Below, one piece after another: positions 1-9,082 of a stretch of DNA of 64,000 nt. Every line of letters begins with the position of its first letter. Within the stretch, counting starts at the first letter, position 1. The stretch is from Ancylomarina sp. DW003. GTDB taxonomy: Bacteria > Bacteroidota > Bacteroidia > Bacteroidales > Marinifilaceae. Under the pieces are notes generated by a model. It saw only the letters and a list, made by a program, of their open reading frames with translations. It had not been told where the DNA came from and ran no database searches. The stretch is from contig NZ_JAKJSD010000009.1 of assembly GCF_029029505.1 (NCBI RefSeq), forward strand, positions 1 through 64,000, in the 5' to 3' direction. A program made the position numbers and the translations under genes.

Positions 1-19
1 CCAACTGAACTACCAAACC
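1..19 (-). tRNA. 5' end of a tRNA gene cut by the window edge, probably tRNA-Asp
   Basis: Read on the minus strand from base 19 to base 1, the sequence GGTTTGGTAGTTCAGTTGG fits tRNA positions 1-19: a 7-nt acceptor strand, U8, A9, the 5' D-stem GTTC, A14 and the invariant G18-G19. The 5' half closely resembles Bacteroidota tRNA-Asp genes as I remember them. The anticodon lies outside the window, so the amino acid is an inference. A consensus promoter lies about 60 nt upstream. Confidence 0.65.
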
Positions 20-79
20 AAAATACAATAGGAATATTTACAGTCGACTCGTTAGTCTGACCTTTTCCTGAATGCGATG

Positions 80-109
80 CAAAGATAATGCAAGTTTTTT
101 TACTTGCAA
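80..109 (-). promoter_or_regulatory. Bacteroidota-type promoter for the tRNA gene
   Basis: On the minus strand a -7 element TATCTTTG (80-87) is preceded by 18 nt and then TTGC (106-109), matching the TTTG/TAnnTTTG promoter form. It points toward the tRNA at 19 with a leader of roughly 55 nt. The spacer contains most of a perfect 7-bp inverted repeat (TGCAAGT...ACTTGCA, plus-strand 89-108). Confidence 0.65.
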
Positions 110-209
110 TAGAGGTTTTGATTTTTTTTTGCTTTAAAAATGATTCACACTACTAAATATGCTGTGTTGAGCATGTTACGTTTCATGAAAAAAAGCGTTT
201 TTTTTTGCT

Positions 210-749
210 TTAATCTTTTAACTTAAAGAAACTGAAATTAACACTACCATAAGATCTCATATCATCGAAAGATGCGTGTTGGGAAAAATCGTTTCTTGAT
301 GAATGTTCTATAATAAGAATACCATCCTCATTTAGTATGTTTTGCTTTAAAATAGTATCAGGAATTGAATCAATTGTATCAAGATCATAAGGGGGGTCAG
401 CAAAAATAAGGTCAAATTTCTTTTTACATCCTTTGATATATTTAAAAATATCAGCTCTCAAAGCATGAATTTGATTAAACCCCATGTCATTAATCGTTTT
501 CTTTATGAAAGCGCAATGTTTGAAATTTAATTCTACACAAATTACTTGTTCGGCTCCTCGTGAGGCAAATTCATAACTGATGCTACCTGTTCCACCAAAC
601 AAATCGAGTACTTTTAAGTCTTCAAAATCGATTGTATTGTTTAAAACATTAAAAAGGTTCTCTTTTGCAAAATCGGTTGTAGGACGAGCTTTAAAACTTT
701 TATCAGGGCTTATTCGTCTTCCTTTATGTGTACCACTAATTATTCGCAC
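210..749 (-). CDS. rsmD: 16S rRNA (guanine(966)-N(2))-methyltransferase RsmD
   Basis: Methylates N2 of G966 in 16S rRNA during 30S assembly, using S-adenosylmethionine, in the cytoplasm. The 179-residue length is normal for the family. Visible signatures are the N-terminal RIISGTHKGRR segment, RPTTDFAKENLFN (22-34), the SAM-binding loop DLFGGTGS (49-56) and the catalytic DPPY at 118-121. It is the last gene of a minus-strand run: its start overlaps the end of the DUF3822 gene by 10 nt, so the two are probably translationally coupled. This pairing is common in Bacteroidota. A short A/T-rich hairpin (AAAGC/GCTTT) followed by T residues at about 188-209 may end the transcript. Confidence 0.95.
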   Translation of the reverse strand: MRIISGTHKGRRISPDKSFKARPTTDFAKENLFNVLNNTIDFEDLKVLDLFGGTGSISYEFASRGAEQVICVELNFKHCAFIKKTINDMGFNQIHALRADIFKYIKGCKKKFDLIFADPPYDLDTIDSIPDTILKQNILNEDGILIIEHSSRNDFSQHASFDDMRSYGSVNFSFFKLKD

Positions 750-1588
750 AGACTAGTATTTATGAGTTTGGTAAATTGGTTGTATTCTGAGTTTGAAACA
801 TCATTTTTCAATGGCGATATATTTTCAATTGTTTCAAGCTTTATGAATTTGATATAACGCTGTAAAGTTTCGTAAGCTTTACTTGTTTCATCAATCTTTC
901 CAGAAAGATGAAGCTGGCTGTATTCTGTATTTAATTTTTGCTGTTTGTAGATATTTAATATGAAATAAACCATGTCAACTTCATCTTTAAACGCAAAACT
1001 GTTAGCAAAATGCTTTTGTTCTACATCTGGTATAAAAGCATCGAAAAAGTGCTCAAAAACCTGAATGTATATTTTGGGATGTTTACTATCTATAGTCTGA
1101 TTTAAGGCTTGTCTATAGAAGCCAAAACTCTGATGTGAAATTTTAGCTTCAGAGAATTGAGAATTTAGAAATTCAGGAAGGGCAGAGGGTAATGCATATA
1201 CAAGATAGGCATTCATCTCCTTTACTTCATTCCATCTGATTATTTCATCCTTTAAAAGTGGCTGACAGAGTTGAAAGCTATCAACAGCTATAGTTTCAGA
1301 GAAAAGACTTGAAGGAATCAGGCATGATTTTTTACTGAGCCAAATGACAGAAATAGTTTTGTAAGATAAATTGAGATACTCACAGTTTCTGATTTTCTCT
1401 TTTAATATATCTATGGAACTGTTTTCTGGTTGAGAAACGAGTTTCTTAGATTGAAAAAGAGCTAAGCACTTATTTTCTAGGTTAAGGATAGAAAAAGAAA
1501 ATCCATCCAGACTAAGCTGGATGGATAGTATATATCTTGACGTATTATCCTTTTCAAATGTTGAATCAACAAATAATAATTCGTCCAT
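740..1588 (-). CDS. DUF3822 family protein of unknown function
   Basis: A 282-residue soluble protein that I recognise as the DUF3822 family, which in Bacteroidota is regularly found beside rsmD. No signal peptide, membrane segment or catalytic motif is visible. The opening segment ELLFVDSTF and the phrase SRYILSIQLSLDGFSFSI are typical of the family. It sits 15 nt downstream of the membrane-anchored gene that begins at 2251 and overlaps rsmD by 10 nt, so the three are likely co-transcribed. Biochemical function is not known to me, and a link to ribosome methylation is only suggested by the neighbourhood. Confidence 0.8.
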   Translation of the reverse strand: MDELLFVDSTFEKDNTSRYILSIQLSLDGFSFSILNLENKCLALFQSKKLVSQPENSSIDILKEKIRNCEYLNLSYKTISVIWLSKKSCLIPSSLFSETIAVDSFQLCQPLLKDEIIRWNEVKEMNAYLVYALPSALPEFLNSQFSEAKISHQSFGFYRQALNQTIDSKHPKIYIQVFEHFFDAFIPDVEQKHFANSFAFKDEVDMVYFILNIYKQQKLNTEYSQLHLSGKIDETSKAYETLQRYIKFIKLETIENISPLKNDVSNSEYNQFTKLINTSLCE

Positions 1589-1603
1589 AATGTTCCTCTT
1601 GGA

Positions 1604-2251
1604 TTATTCCCAGTTTCCTGATCCGTTGTTAGCTTCTTCAAGAGAACCTACTTTTAGTCCAGGGTACTTGTTTATACGAATACGGTTACCGTTTTCTTCT
1701 TTTAATTCGTCTAAATATTCATCACGAATATCAGCGAAAATATGCGTGTTTGAAACTTTAGCCTCGAAAACCTGAACTTTTACATTAGAACCAGTAACTA
1801 CAATTCCTGATGCCATCTTAAATTCACTTTGCTCTTGAGTAAAAGGAACATATCTTAAATTCTCAATGTCGAAGTTTGAATCGAATGTTGTTTCTAAAGC
1901 TGATACCATAATTGTATCACGAGTAATAAATCCTTTAGAGACAGCTTCTCTTTCAGTCATACCTGCTTCAATCTGTTCATCAGTTAAAGAACCGATAGAC
2001 TTAATCATAGGCATTGAATCAGTTTTGATAAATGAGATCAAAGTATCAAAACTTCCGGTATATTTTTTATTTACTTCTTTGTAAGCGTTCTGAGCTTTAC
2101 GAATATCTTTCAATTGTTTGATAATCTTCTCATAACGTTCTGTTTTGATTTTCTTAAATTCGATTGGTTTCATAATGCTTTGGTAGCTTAAGTATCCAAG
2201 CGCAACAATTACAAAAGCAAGTAAGATTTGAAAGATTGGTTTTAATTTCAT
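1604..2251 (-). CDS. Membrane-anchored periplasmic protein, function unknown
   Basis: 215 residues with one N-terminal membrane helix (about residues 7-25, IFQILLAFVIVALGYLSY) and no signal-peptidase site, so probably anchored with its C-terminal domain outside the cytoplasm. Residues 35-62 form a charged, probably helical stretch (KKIKTERYEKIIKQLKDIRK). The layout, one helix followed by an amphipathic helix and a mixed domain, resembles a pseudopilin, but no prepilin peptidase site is visible, so I do not claim that. First gene of the run leading to DUF3822 and rsmD. I have no functional assignment. Confidence 0.7.
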   Translation of the reverse strand: MKLKPIFQILLAFVIVALGYLSYQSIMKPIEFKKIKTERYEKIIKQLKDIRKAQNAYKEVNKKYTGSFDTLISFIKTDSMPMIKSIGSLTDEQIEAGMTEREAVSKGFITRDTIMVSALETTFDSNFDIENLRYVPFTQEQSEFKMASGIVVTGSNVKVQVFEAKVSNTHIFADIRDEYLDELKEENGNRIRINKYPGLKVGSLEEANNGSGNWE

Positions 2252-2389
2252 AGTTTATAATTTGTGTTAATTTAGTTATACGGTAGTAACAATAAATAGA
2301 CAATAATAAAAGTGTATTCTTATGCTCGTAACGTACAAATAGTTTATTAGTTTGTGTAAGTTTGTTTGCAAATTTAAAAAAAAAATCTG

Positions 2390-2418
2390 TTTGGTTATTT
2401 TTATAACCACTAATTTTG
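2390..2418 (+). promoter_or_regulatory. Promoter of the RecD-like helicase gene
   Basis: TTTG (2390-2393), a 17-nt spacer and TAATTTTG (2411-2418) match the Bacteroidota promoter form. Transcription would start around 2423-2425, practically at the first ATG (2426), so the mRNA may be leaderless. The spacer carries a perfect 7-bp inverted repeat TGGTTAT/ATAACCA with a 4-nt centre (2392-2409). Confidence 0.6.
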
Positions 2419-2425
2419 AGTGGAA

Positions 2426-3862
2426 ATGTTAAAAAAGCACATTAGCTTAAGTATTTGTAATAAATTAAAGTTTGAACCAACTGCTGATCAGCAATTTGCC
2501 ATTGATGAGTTGTCCGGTTATTTAACCAGCAGCAGGAATGATAGTATATTTTTGCTGAAAGGCTACGCTGGTACCGGAAAAACGACTCTAGTCAGTGCAT
2601 TAGTTAATAGTCTTTCTGAGATGGAAATAAAGACTGTTCTATTAGCACCTACAGGGCGTGCAGCAAAAGTTCTTTCTCATTATTGCAAGCAAAATGCGCA
2701 TACAATCCACAAAAAAATTTATCGCCAAAAATCTCTTACTGATGGCTTCGGTATATTTAATCTAGATAGAAATTTGTCTCGAGATACGATATTTTTGGTT
2801 GATGAGGCTTCAATGATATCAAATTATTCACATGAAGCTTCCACTTTTGGATCGGGTTGTTTATTGGATGATTTGGTTGATTATGTTTCTGCGGGAAGCA
2901 ATTGCCGTTTAATACTAATAGGTGATGTTGCTCAATTGCCACCTATTGGAATCGATATTAGTCCTGCTTTAGATCCTAAAGAATTAGAATCTTGTTACAA
3001 TTTGTCTGTTAAGGAAGTGACTTTAAAGCAAGTTGTTCGTCAAGCTGACGAGTCAGGTATATTAAAGAATGCAACTGAGTTGCGTCGTATGTTGGATGAA
3101 GACGATTGGGGTTACCCAAAGCTTAAATCTGAAAACTTCCCCGATATTGTGCGGATTAGTGGGGGAGAGCTTATCGAAGAAATTTCATCGGCACACTATA
3201 AATATGGTTTAGAAGAAACCATGGTACTTAGTCGATCTAATAAACGTGCGAATCAATACAATCAGGGTATACGTAATAGTATATTATATAGAGAGGATGA
3301 AATTTGTGTTGGTGACTACTTGATGGTTGTAAAGAATAATTATTTCTGGACTGCCGATGTAAAAGAGATTGATTTTATTGCCAATGGTGATATTGTTGAG
3401 ATTGTTAGACTTGGTAAGCATGTTGAGCTCTATGGTTGCAGATATGTAGAAGTGAGTTTAAGGTTTCCGGATTATAAAGATCTTGAGTTGGATACAATGA
3501 TCATGCTTGATACGCTTAATATAGAAGCAGCATCATTAGGTTACGAGGAAAATAAAAAGCTTTTCTTTACTATTTCAGAAGACTATGCTGATATTCGTTC
3601 AAAGAAAAAACGTTATGAGAAAGTAAGAGACAATAAGTACTTTAATGCTTTGCAAGTGAAATTTGCTTATGCTATCACATGTCATAAAGCGCAGGGAGGG
3701 CAGTGGAGTGCGGTTTTTATTGATCAGGGTTTTATTAATGAAGATATGCTGAATCGTGAATTTTATCGATGGCTTTATACCGCATTAACTCGAGCAACTG
3801 AAAAATTGTATCTGGTGAATTTTAAAAAAGATTTCTTCCCGGATGAGGAACTGGAATTATAA
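2426..3862 (+). CDS. RecD-like ATP-dependent DNA helicase (AAA family ATPase)
   Basis: Superfamily 1 helicase of the RecD/PIF1 type, acting on DNA in the cytoplasm. Walker A is GYAGTGKT (about residue 46 of this start), Walker B LVDEAS about 75 residues on, and the UvrD-like C-terminal motif FAYAITCHKAQGGQW is followed by WLYTALTRATEKLYLV, all typical. At roughly 478 residues it is short compared with RecD2. It lacks the long N-terminal domains and matches the compact form usual in Bacteroidota. I prefer ATG 2426 over GTG 2420 because the -7 element ends at 2418. The 3' end overlaps the convergent phosphatase gene by 6 nt. No RecB/RecC neighbours are present, so it is not a RecBCD subunit by context. 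Confidence 0.85.
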   Translation: MLKKHISLSICNKLKFEPTADQQFAIDELSGYLTSSRNDSIFLLKGYAGTGKTTLVSALVNSLSEMEIKTVLLAPTGRAAKVLSHYCKQNAHTIHKKIYRQKSLTDGFGIFNLDRNLSRDTIFLVDEASMISNYSHEASTFGSGCLLDDLVDYVSAGSNCRLILIGDVAQLPPIGIDISPALDPKELESCYNLSVKEVTLKQVVRQADESGILKNATELRRMLDEDDWGYPKLKSENFPDIVRISGGELIEEISSAHYKYGLEETMVLSRSNKRANQYNQGIRNSILYREDEICVGDYLMVVKNNYFWTADVKEIDFIANGDIVEIVRLGKHVELYGCRYVEVSLRFPDYKDLELDTMIMLDTLNIEAASLGYEENKKLFFTISEDYADIRSKKKRYEKVRDNKYFNALQVKFAYAITCHKAQGGQWSAVFIDQGFINEDMLNREFYRWLYTALTRATEKLYLVNFKKDFFPDEELEL

Positions 3863-5077
3863 TTCTAGACCTACCAATAAAATATCATCGGTTTGTTCAT
3901 TGTTTTCCTTCCACTCGTCTAGCCAATTGAAAAAATCAGATTTCTGAAGGTTGATTGATTTTGTTTGAAGATTAATAAGCTTGCTATAAAATTCCTTTTT
4001 CTTCAGACGTTTTGTTTGACTTCCTCCAAGTTGATCTGTGATGCCATCGGAGAAAACAAATAATCTATCACCAGGTTTTGTCGTAATTGTTTGGGTTTGA
4101 AATTCGGCAAGCTCGCTCTCTTTTCCTATTGAAAACCGATCAGCTTTAATTTCAAATAATGAAAAATCTTCAGTTGCCATTTTGGGCTCAATCAATTCAT
4201 TATTCAAATTTAATTGATCATTCCCTTTTCTAATAACTACAAGAGGTCTTTTGGCACCAACATATTCTAAAGTGTTTTCTTGTGAAGAAATAGAAAGAAA
4301 AACACCATCCATACCGTCATACTGGGTAAAAGTATCGCTAGAAGTGTTTAATAATCGGCTGAATTTCTGGCTAAGTTTTGAGAATATCTGTCCAGCTTGA
4401 ATATTACTTCCATTTTCGAATATGGTGTGTAATTCCATTTGCCCCATCATTGTCAGCATTGCTGCAGGAACGCCATGACCAGTACAATCAAATACACCAA
4501 TGTTTTTTTGTTGGAAATTCTGATTAATCCAATAGAAATCACCACTTACAACATGTTTTGGCAAGTTTATGATGAATGATTTTGGAAACATGCGCTTAAA
4601 GTGTTCAGTGTCAGGCAGTATTGATCGCTGAATTCTTTGAGCATGAATCATGCCTTGGTGAATGTCAAAATAGGATTTGTATTTAGAGATTTCTTGCTTT
4701 TGCTGGTTGATTTGGAATGCAATCATGATTTTTGATTGCAATTCTGTAAAATCAATAGGCTTTTTTACGTAGTCAAGAGCACCTTTGGTTAAAGCAGCCT
4801 TAATGGTTTCCATTTCAGTTTTTGCAGTAACCATAATTACAGGAATTTCTTTTAATCTTTCGCTTTCCTGTAGTTTTTCAAGTACGTCCATGCCATCCAT
4901 CACTGGCATCATCACATCGAGAAGAATAACATCTGGTAGGTTTTCTTCCAGCCATTTTAAGGCTTCTTGTCCGCCATCTTTAGATATAATATTGTAATCT
5001 TTCCTAAAATATGCCTCAATTAACTTATTGTTAATAGGTGAGTCATCGATAGATAGTATGATACGTTTGTTATCCAT
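3857..5077 (-). CDS. Response regulator with PP2C/SpoIIE-type phosphatase output domain
   Basis: 406 residues. Residues 1-120 form a CheY-like receiver with acidic pair D11/D12, phosphoacceptor D54 (in LLDVMMPVMDG) and the VTAK switch segment. A probably coiled-coil linker covers about 130-165. The C-terminal half is a PPM/SpoIIE phosphatase with metal-binding DCTGHG, FSDGITDQ and TDDILLV motifs. It probably dephosphorylates a Ser/Thr-phosphorylated partner when its receiver is phosphorylated. No histidine kinase is adjacent. Elsewhere in the window are two possible substrate types, a STAS protein (9083) and a SiaC phosphoprotein (20411). The link is an inference. Convergent with, and overlapping by 6 nt, the helicase gene. 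Confidence 0.9.
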   Translation of the reverse strand: MDNKRIILSIDDSPINNKLIEAYFRKDYNIISKDGGQEALKWLEENLPDVILLDVMMPVMDGMDVLEKLQESERLKEIPVIMVTAKTEMETIKAALTKGALDYVKKPIDFTELQSKIMIAFQINQQKQEISKYKSYFDIHQGMIHAQRIQRSILPDTEHFKRMFPKSFIINLPKHVVSGDFYWINQNFQQKNIGVFDCTGHGVPAAMLTMMGQMELHTIFENGSNIQAGQIFSKLSQKFSRLLNTSSDTFTQYDGMDGVFLSISSQENTLEYVGAKRPLVVIRKGNDQLNLNNELIEPKMATEDFSLFEIKADRFSIGKESELAEFQTQTITTKPGDRLFVFSDGITDQLGGSQTKRLKKKEFYSKLINLQTKSINLQKSDFFNWLDEWKENNEQTDDILLVGLEL

Positions 5078-5122
5078 GCAAAAGAGATGTAGGGTAGTTT
5101 TTATTTAACTACCCTAAATTTA

Positions 5123-6865
5123 TTAGTTTAATTTTAATGAACGAATAATTCCGTCTATTTTTTTGTCTGCAAGAGCTTCAATTGTATAAAAATCTTCAAT
5201 TTTATTTAACTCTTCACGAACTTCAAAGTAAAATTTGATTTTAGGTTCTGTTCCTGAAGGTCGAACTGAAATTTTTGATCCATCCTCTAAGAAAAATTGT
5301 AAAACGTCTGCCGTTGTTTCAAAATCAAGATCCGAGACTTCACCATTTGTCGGGTTTGTTGCTTTACGGATGGTATAGTCTTTAACAAGAACAACCGGAG
5401 AGTTGTTAATTGTTTTTGGACTATTAAATCTGAAATCATGCATCATTTTCTCAATTTCTTGAGCGCCACTTAAGCCTTCTCTTACAATATAGATCATTTT
5501 TTCACGAGAAAAGCCATATTCGACATATATTTCTTTTAAAATGTCAAATAGATTTTTTCCTTGATCTTTAGCCCAAGCTGCAATTTCAGCCATGATACTA
5601 CATGAAGAAACAGCATCTTTATCTCGAGTAAAATCGCCTGGCATGTAGCCAAATGACTCCTCGCCTCCGCCAATATAGTTTTTGTCAGGATTTTTGCGAA
5701 TAACATCAGCAATCCATTTGAAACCTGTGTAGGCATCAAAACATTCTACCTTATTTTTGATTGCAACATCTTTAAAGAGTTCAGTTGTGACAATAGTTTT
5801 AACAACGTATTCGTTTCCTGTCAATAAACCAAGTTCTCTTCTTCTCCTAATAAGGTAGTATGTGAAAATTAATGCGGTTTGATTTCCATTAATAATCTCC
5901 CATTCATCTTTATCGTTAGTTACAGCTATCCCTAGTCTATCTCCATCAGGGTCACAAGCCATTACTAAATCAGCATTGACCTCTTTTGCTTTATCAACAG
6001 CCATTTTTAAAGCTTCTGGCTCTTCAGGATTGGCAGACCATACGGTAGGGAAGTTGCCATCAACAACATCTTGCTCCGGAATGTGAATAATGTTTTCAAA
6101 GCCGTAATTCTTTAGAGAATCCGGAACTAGCTTAACTGTTGTACCATGCAGAGGTGTAAAAACAATTTTTAAATCCTTTTGATTTTTGATTGATTTAGGA
6201 GATAAGCTTAGAGTTTTAACCGTATCCAAATAAAGTTTATCCATGTCAGCTCCAAGAACTTCAATAAGATCAGGATTTCCTTCGAATTTGATATCATCGA
6301 TTTTTACAGCTTTAACGGCATCGATAATGTTTTTATCGTGAGGCGTTACAATTTGAGATCCATCGTCCCAATAAGCTTTATAGCCATTATATTCCTTTGG
6401 ATTATGTGACGCAGTAATGATAACACCAGACTTACAGCCTAGTTGACGAATAGCGAAAGACATTTCAGGAGTAGGTCTTAAATCATCGAAAATATAAGCC
6501 TTTATTCCATTTGCCGAAAAGATATTTGCCACAGTATCCGAATACAATTTGCTATTATTTCTACAGTCGTATCCAATACAAATCGAAATTTCTTCTCCGG
6601 AAAAGCACTCATTTAGATAATTGGCTAAACCTTGTGTTGCTGCACCAACTGTATATATATTCATGCGATTAGTGCCTGGCCCCATTTTACCTCTAAGCCC
6701 ACCAGTTCCAAACTCTAAATCTTTATAGAAAGAATCGATCAAATCAGATTGATCGTCTTTAGCCATTAATTCTGAGATTGATTTTTTTGTGTCTTTATCG
6801 TAATTGCCATTAAGCCATTCGTTTGCTTTCGAATTTACAATGTCTAGTATATCTGTCTGATTCAT
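5123..6865 (-). CDS. Phosphoglucomutase/phosphomannomutase family phosphohexomutase
   Basis: 580 residues, the length of the PGM2-like alpha-D-phosphohexomutase branch. It interconverts hexose 1- and 6-phosphates in central sugar metabolism. Motifs in order: substrate entry EFGTGGLRGKMGPGTNRMN (51-69), catalytic serine loop TASHNP with S153, metal-binding DPDGDR (D305, D307, D309), sugar-specificity loop GGGEESFGY near residue 398, and phosphate-binding RPSGTEPK near 538. Pentose-phosphate mutase activity is also seen in this branch, so the exact sugar cannot be fixed. Monocistronic: its own promoter lies at 6933-6964 and the gene downstream begins after a 45-nt gap. Confidence 0.92.
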   Translation of the reverse strand: MNQTDILDIVNSKANEWLNGNYDKDTKKSISELMAKDDQSDLIDSFYKDLEFGTGGLRGKMGPGTNRMNIYTVGAATQGLANYLNECFSGEEISICIGYDCRNNSKLYSDTVANIFSANGIKAYIFDDLRPTPEMSFAIRQLGCKSGVIITASHNPKEYNGYKAYWDDGSQIVTPHDKNIIDAVKAVKIDDIKFEGNPDLIEVLGADMDKLYLDTVKTLSLSPKSIKNQKDLKIVFTPLHGTTVKLVPDSLKNYGFENIIHIPEQDVVDGNFPTVWSANPEEPEALKMAVDKAKEVNADLVMACDPDGDRLGIAVTNDKDEWEIINGNQTALIFTYYLIRRRRELGLLTGNEYVVKTIVTTELFKDVAIKNKVECFDAYTGFKWIADVIRKNPDKNYIGGGEESFGYMPGDFTRDKDAVSSCSIMAEIAAWAKDQGKNLFDILKEIYVEYGFSREKMIYIVREGLSGAQEIEKMMHDFRFNSPKTINNSPVVLVKDYTIRKATNPTNGEVSDLDFETTADVLQFFLEDGSKISVRPSGTEPKIKFYFEVREELNKIEDFYTIEALADKKIDGIIRSLKLN

Positions 6866-6932
6866 GTTTTAGCTTTTTGATATAATTTACTTTCGAGTAT
6901 TTACTTCTGTATTCCCCTCAAGAATTAAGTTT

Positions 6933-6964
6933 CAAAAATATCTCATTTTTTTGGATTAATCAAA
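6933..6964 (-). promoter_or_regulatory. Promoter of the phosphohexomutase gene
   Basis: On the minus strand TTTG (6961-6964), a 20-nt spacer and TATTTTTG (6933-6940) match the Bacteroidota promoter form, giving a leader of about 60 nt before the start codon at 6865. Confidence 0.5.
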
Positions 6965-7204
6965 GGCTTTTCTTGATTAATGGTATTCATTTTTAGATGT
7001 ATTTGTGTTTTTAAGAAAACCTTCCTTTAGCTAAAACCTTATGTCTTTAATAGCGAATATGATAATTGTTGAAAAGCGTAGTTTTTAAGGATTTGAGCAG
7101 TTGTGTTAATTGTAAGTAGCTTATGTAGGGTAGCAATGATAAAATACTTGTGGATTTTTCGTGATATTTCCACTTTTTTCGGGTGTAATTTGGAATATAA
7201 TGAG

Positions 7205-7212
7205 TACTTTTG
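7205..7212 (+). promoter_or_regulatory. -7 promoter element of the S1 gene
   Basis: TACTTTTG followed by CAGC is a consensus -7 element. I see no good -33 TTTG at the usual distance. Transcription would start near 7218, which rules out the in-frame ATG at 7103 as the S1 start. The 6866-7204 interval holds the divergent mutase promoter and nothing else I recognise. Confidence 0.55.
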
Positions 7213-7264
7213 CAGCGATTTAAATAATATAATGTCTAATTTACTAGTAAACAAACTATTTAGT

Positions 7265-9052
7265 ATGGTTGAAGAAAACAAAAATGCTGCTGTTGAAGCA
7301 GAATTTGATTGGGATGCATTTGAAAATGAAGATGCAGGTTTTGCTGCTAACAGAGCAGATTTAGAAGCTCAGTACGATAAAACATTATCTACTGTTGCTG
7401 AAAAAGAGGTTATCGATGGTATCGTTATCTCAATGAACAAAAGAGAAGTTGTAATCAATATTGGTTACAAATCAGACGGTATCGTATCATTAAACGAATT
7501 CCGTTACAACCCGGAATTAACAGTTGGTGATACTGTTGAAGTTTACGTTGAGTCTCAAGAAGACAAAAAAGGACAGTTAGTTCTTTCTCACAAAAAAGCT
7601 CGTGCATTACGTTCATGGGATCGTGTGAACTCTGCACTTGAAAATGACGAAATTATTAAGGGTTACATCAAGTGTCGTACTAAGGGTGGTATGATCGTTG
7701 ACGTATTTGGTATTGAAGCTTTCTTGCCAGGTTCTCAAATTGATGTTAAGCCTATCCGTGACTACGATATTTACGTAGGAAAAACTATGGAATTCAAGGT
7801 TGTGAAAATCAATCACGAATTCAAAAACGTTGTTGTATCTCACAAAGCTCTTATTGAGGCTGAGTTGGAGCAACAGAAGAAAGAAATTATCGCTAAGCTT
7901 GAAAAAGGTCAGGTTCTTGAAGGAACAGTTAAGAATATCACTTCTTATGGTGTATTCATCGACCTTGGTGGTGTAGACGGTTTGATCCACATTACTGACT
8001 TATCATGGGGTAGAGTTTCTCATCCAAGTGAAATCGTTGAATTAGATCAGAAATTGAACGTTGTAATTCTTGATTTCGATGATGATAAGAAACGTATCGC
8101 TTTAGGTCTTAAGCAACTTACTCCTCATCCATGGGATGCTCTTGACGCTGAAATGAAAGTTGGCGACAGAGTAATGGGTAAAGTTGTAGTTATGGCTGAT
8201 TACGGTGCATTCGTTGAGATTGCTGCTGGTGTAGAAGGTCTTATCCACGTTTCTGAAATGTCTTGGTCTCAGCACTTACGTTCTGCGCAAGATTTCATGA
8301 AAGTAGGAGATGAGGTTGAAGCTCAAATTATCACTTTAGATCGTGAAGAAAGAAAAATGTCTCTTGGACTTAAGCAATTGAAGCAAGATCCTTGGGAAGG
8401 TGTAGAAGCTAAGTATGCTGTAAACTCTAAGCACGCTGCTAAGGTTCGTAACTTCACAAACTTCGGTGTATTCGTTGAGATTGAAGAAGGTGTTGATGGT
8501 TTGATTCACATTTCTGATCTTTCTTGGACTAAGAAGGTGAAGCATCCAGCTGAATTCACTCAAATTGGTGCTGAGATTGAAGTTGTAGTTCTAGAAATAG
8601 ACAAAGACAACAGAAGATTGAGTCTAGGTCATAAGCAATTGGAAGAGAATCCATGGGATGTATTCGAAACAATCTTTGCTACTGACTCAACTCACGAAGG
8701 TACTATCGTAGAAGTTTTTGAAAAAGGTGCTGTTGTTGCTCTTCCTTACGGTGTTGAAGGATTCGCTACTCCACGTCACTTAGTTAAAGAAGATGGATCA
8801 CAAGCTAAAGTTGATGAGAAACTTACTTTCAAAGTAATTGAATTCTCTAAAGCTGCTAAGCGTATCATCCTTTCTCACTCTAGAACTTTCGAAGATGTGA
8901 AGCGTGCAGAAGTTTCTGAAAAGAAAAAATCTGAGTCAGCTAACATGAAAAAAGGAGTTAAGAAGATGAAAGATTCATTAGAAAAAACTACCTTAGGTGA
9001 TATTTCTGAATTGGCTGCTTTAAAATCTCAACTTGAAAAAGGAGATAAGTAA
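7265..9052 (+). CDS. rpsA: 30S ribosomal protein S1
   Basis: RNA-binding ribosomal protein that helps mRNA load on the 30S subunit. Six S1 domains can be read in order. They begin near VIDGIVISM, IIKGYIKCR, VLEGTVKNI, VMGKVVVMA, HAAKVRNFT and HEGTIVEVF, with the strongest LIHITDLSW-type motif in domains 3-5. The C-terminal tail is Lys-rich. Length from ATG 7265 is 595 residues, usual for Bacteroidota. The alternative in-frame ATG 7232 adds 11 residues not expected in homologues, and any start further upstream lies before the promoter. Codon use is markedly more C-ending and regular than in neighbours, as expected for a highly expressed gene. The STAS gene follows after 30 nt. Confidence 0.93.
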   Translation: MVEENKNAAVEAEFDWDAFENEDAGFAANRADLEAQYDKTLSTVAEKEVIDGIVISMNKREVVINIGYKSDGIVSLNEFRYNPELTVGDTVEVYVESQEDKKGQLVLSHKKARALRSWDRVNSALENDEIIKGYIKCRTKGGMIVDVFGIEAFLPGSQIDVKPIRDYDIYVGKTMEFKVVKINHEFKNVVVSHKALIEAELEQQKKEIIAKLEKGQVLEGTVKNITSYGVFIDLGGVDGLIHITDLSWGRVSHPSEIVELDQKLNVVILDFDDDKKRIALGLKQLTPHPWDALDAEMKVGDRVMGKVVVMADYGAFVEIAAGVEGLIHVSEMSWSQHLRSAQDFMKVGDEVEAQIITLDREERKMSLGLKQLKQDPWEGVEAKYAVNSKHAAKVRNFTNFGVFVEIEEGVDGLIHISDLSWTKKVKHPAEFTQIGAEIEVVVLEIDKDNRRLSLGHKQLEENPWDVFETIFATDSTHEGTIVEVFEKGAVVALPYGVEGFATPRHLVKEDGSQAKVDEKLTFKVIEFSKAAKRIILSHSRTFEDVKRAEVSEKKKSESANMKKGVKKMKDSLEKTTLGDISELAALKSQLEKGDK

Positions 9053-9082
9053 GCTTTAAATATTACTTAAAGAGGTTTATAT

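Noticed and set aside
7103-7264. Longer N-terminus for ribosomal protein S1
   Set aside because: It lies before the -7 element at 7205 and has no family similarity.
7613-7990. Antisense reading frame of 125 codons in the S1 gene
   Set aside because: Mirrors the regular codon use of a highly expressed gene; the peptide has no family character.
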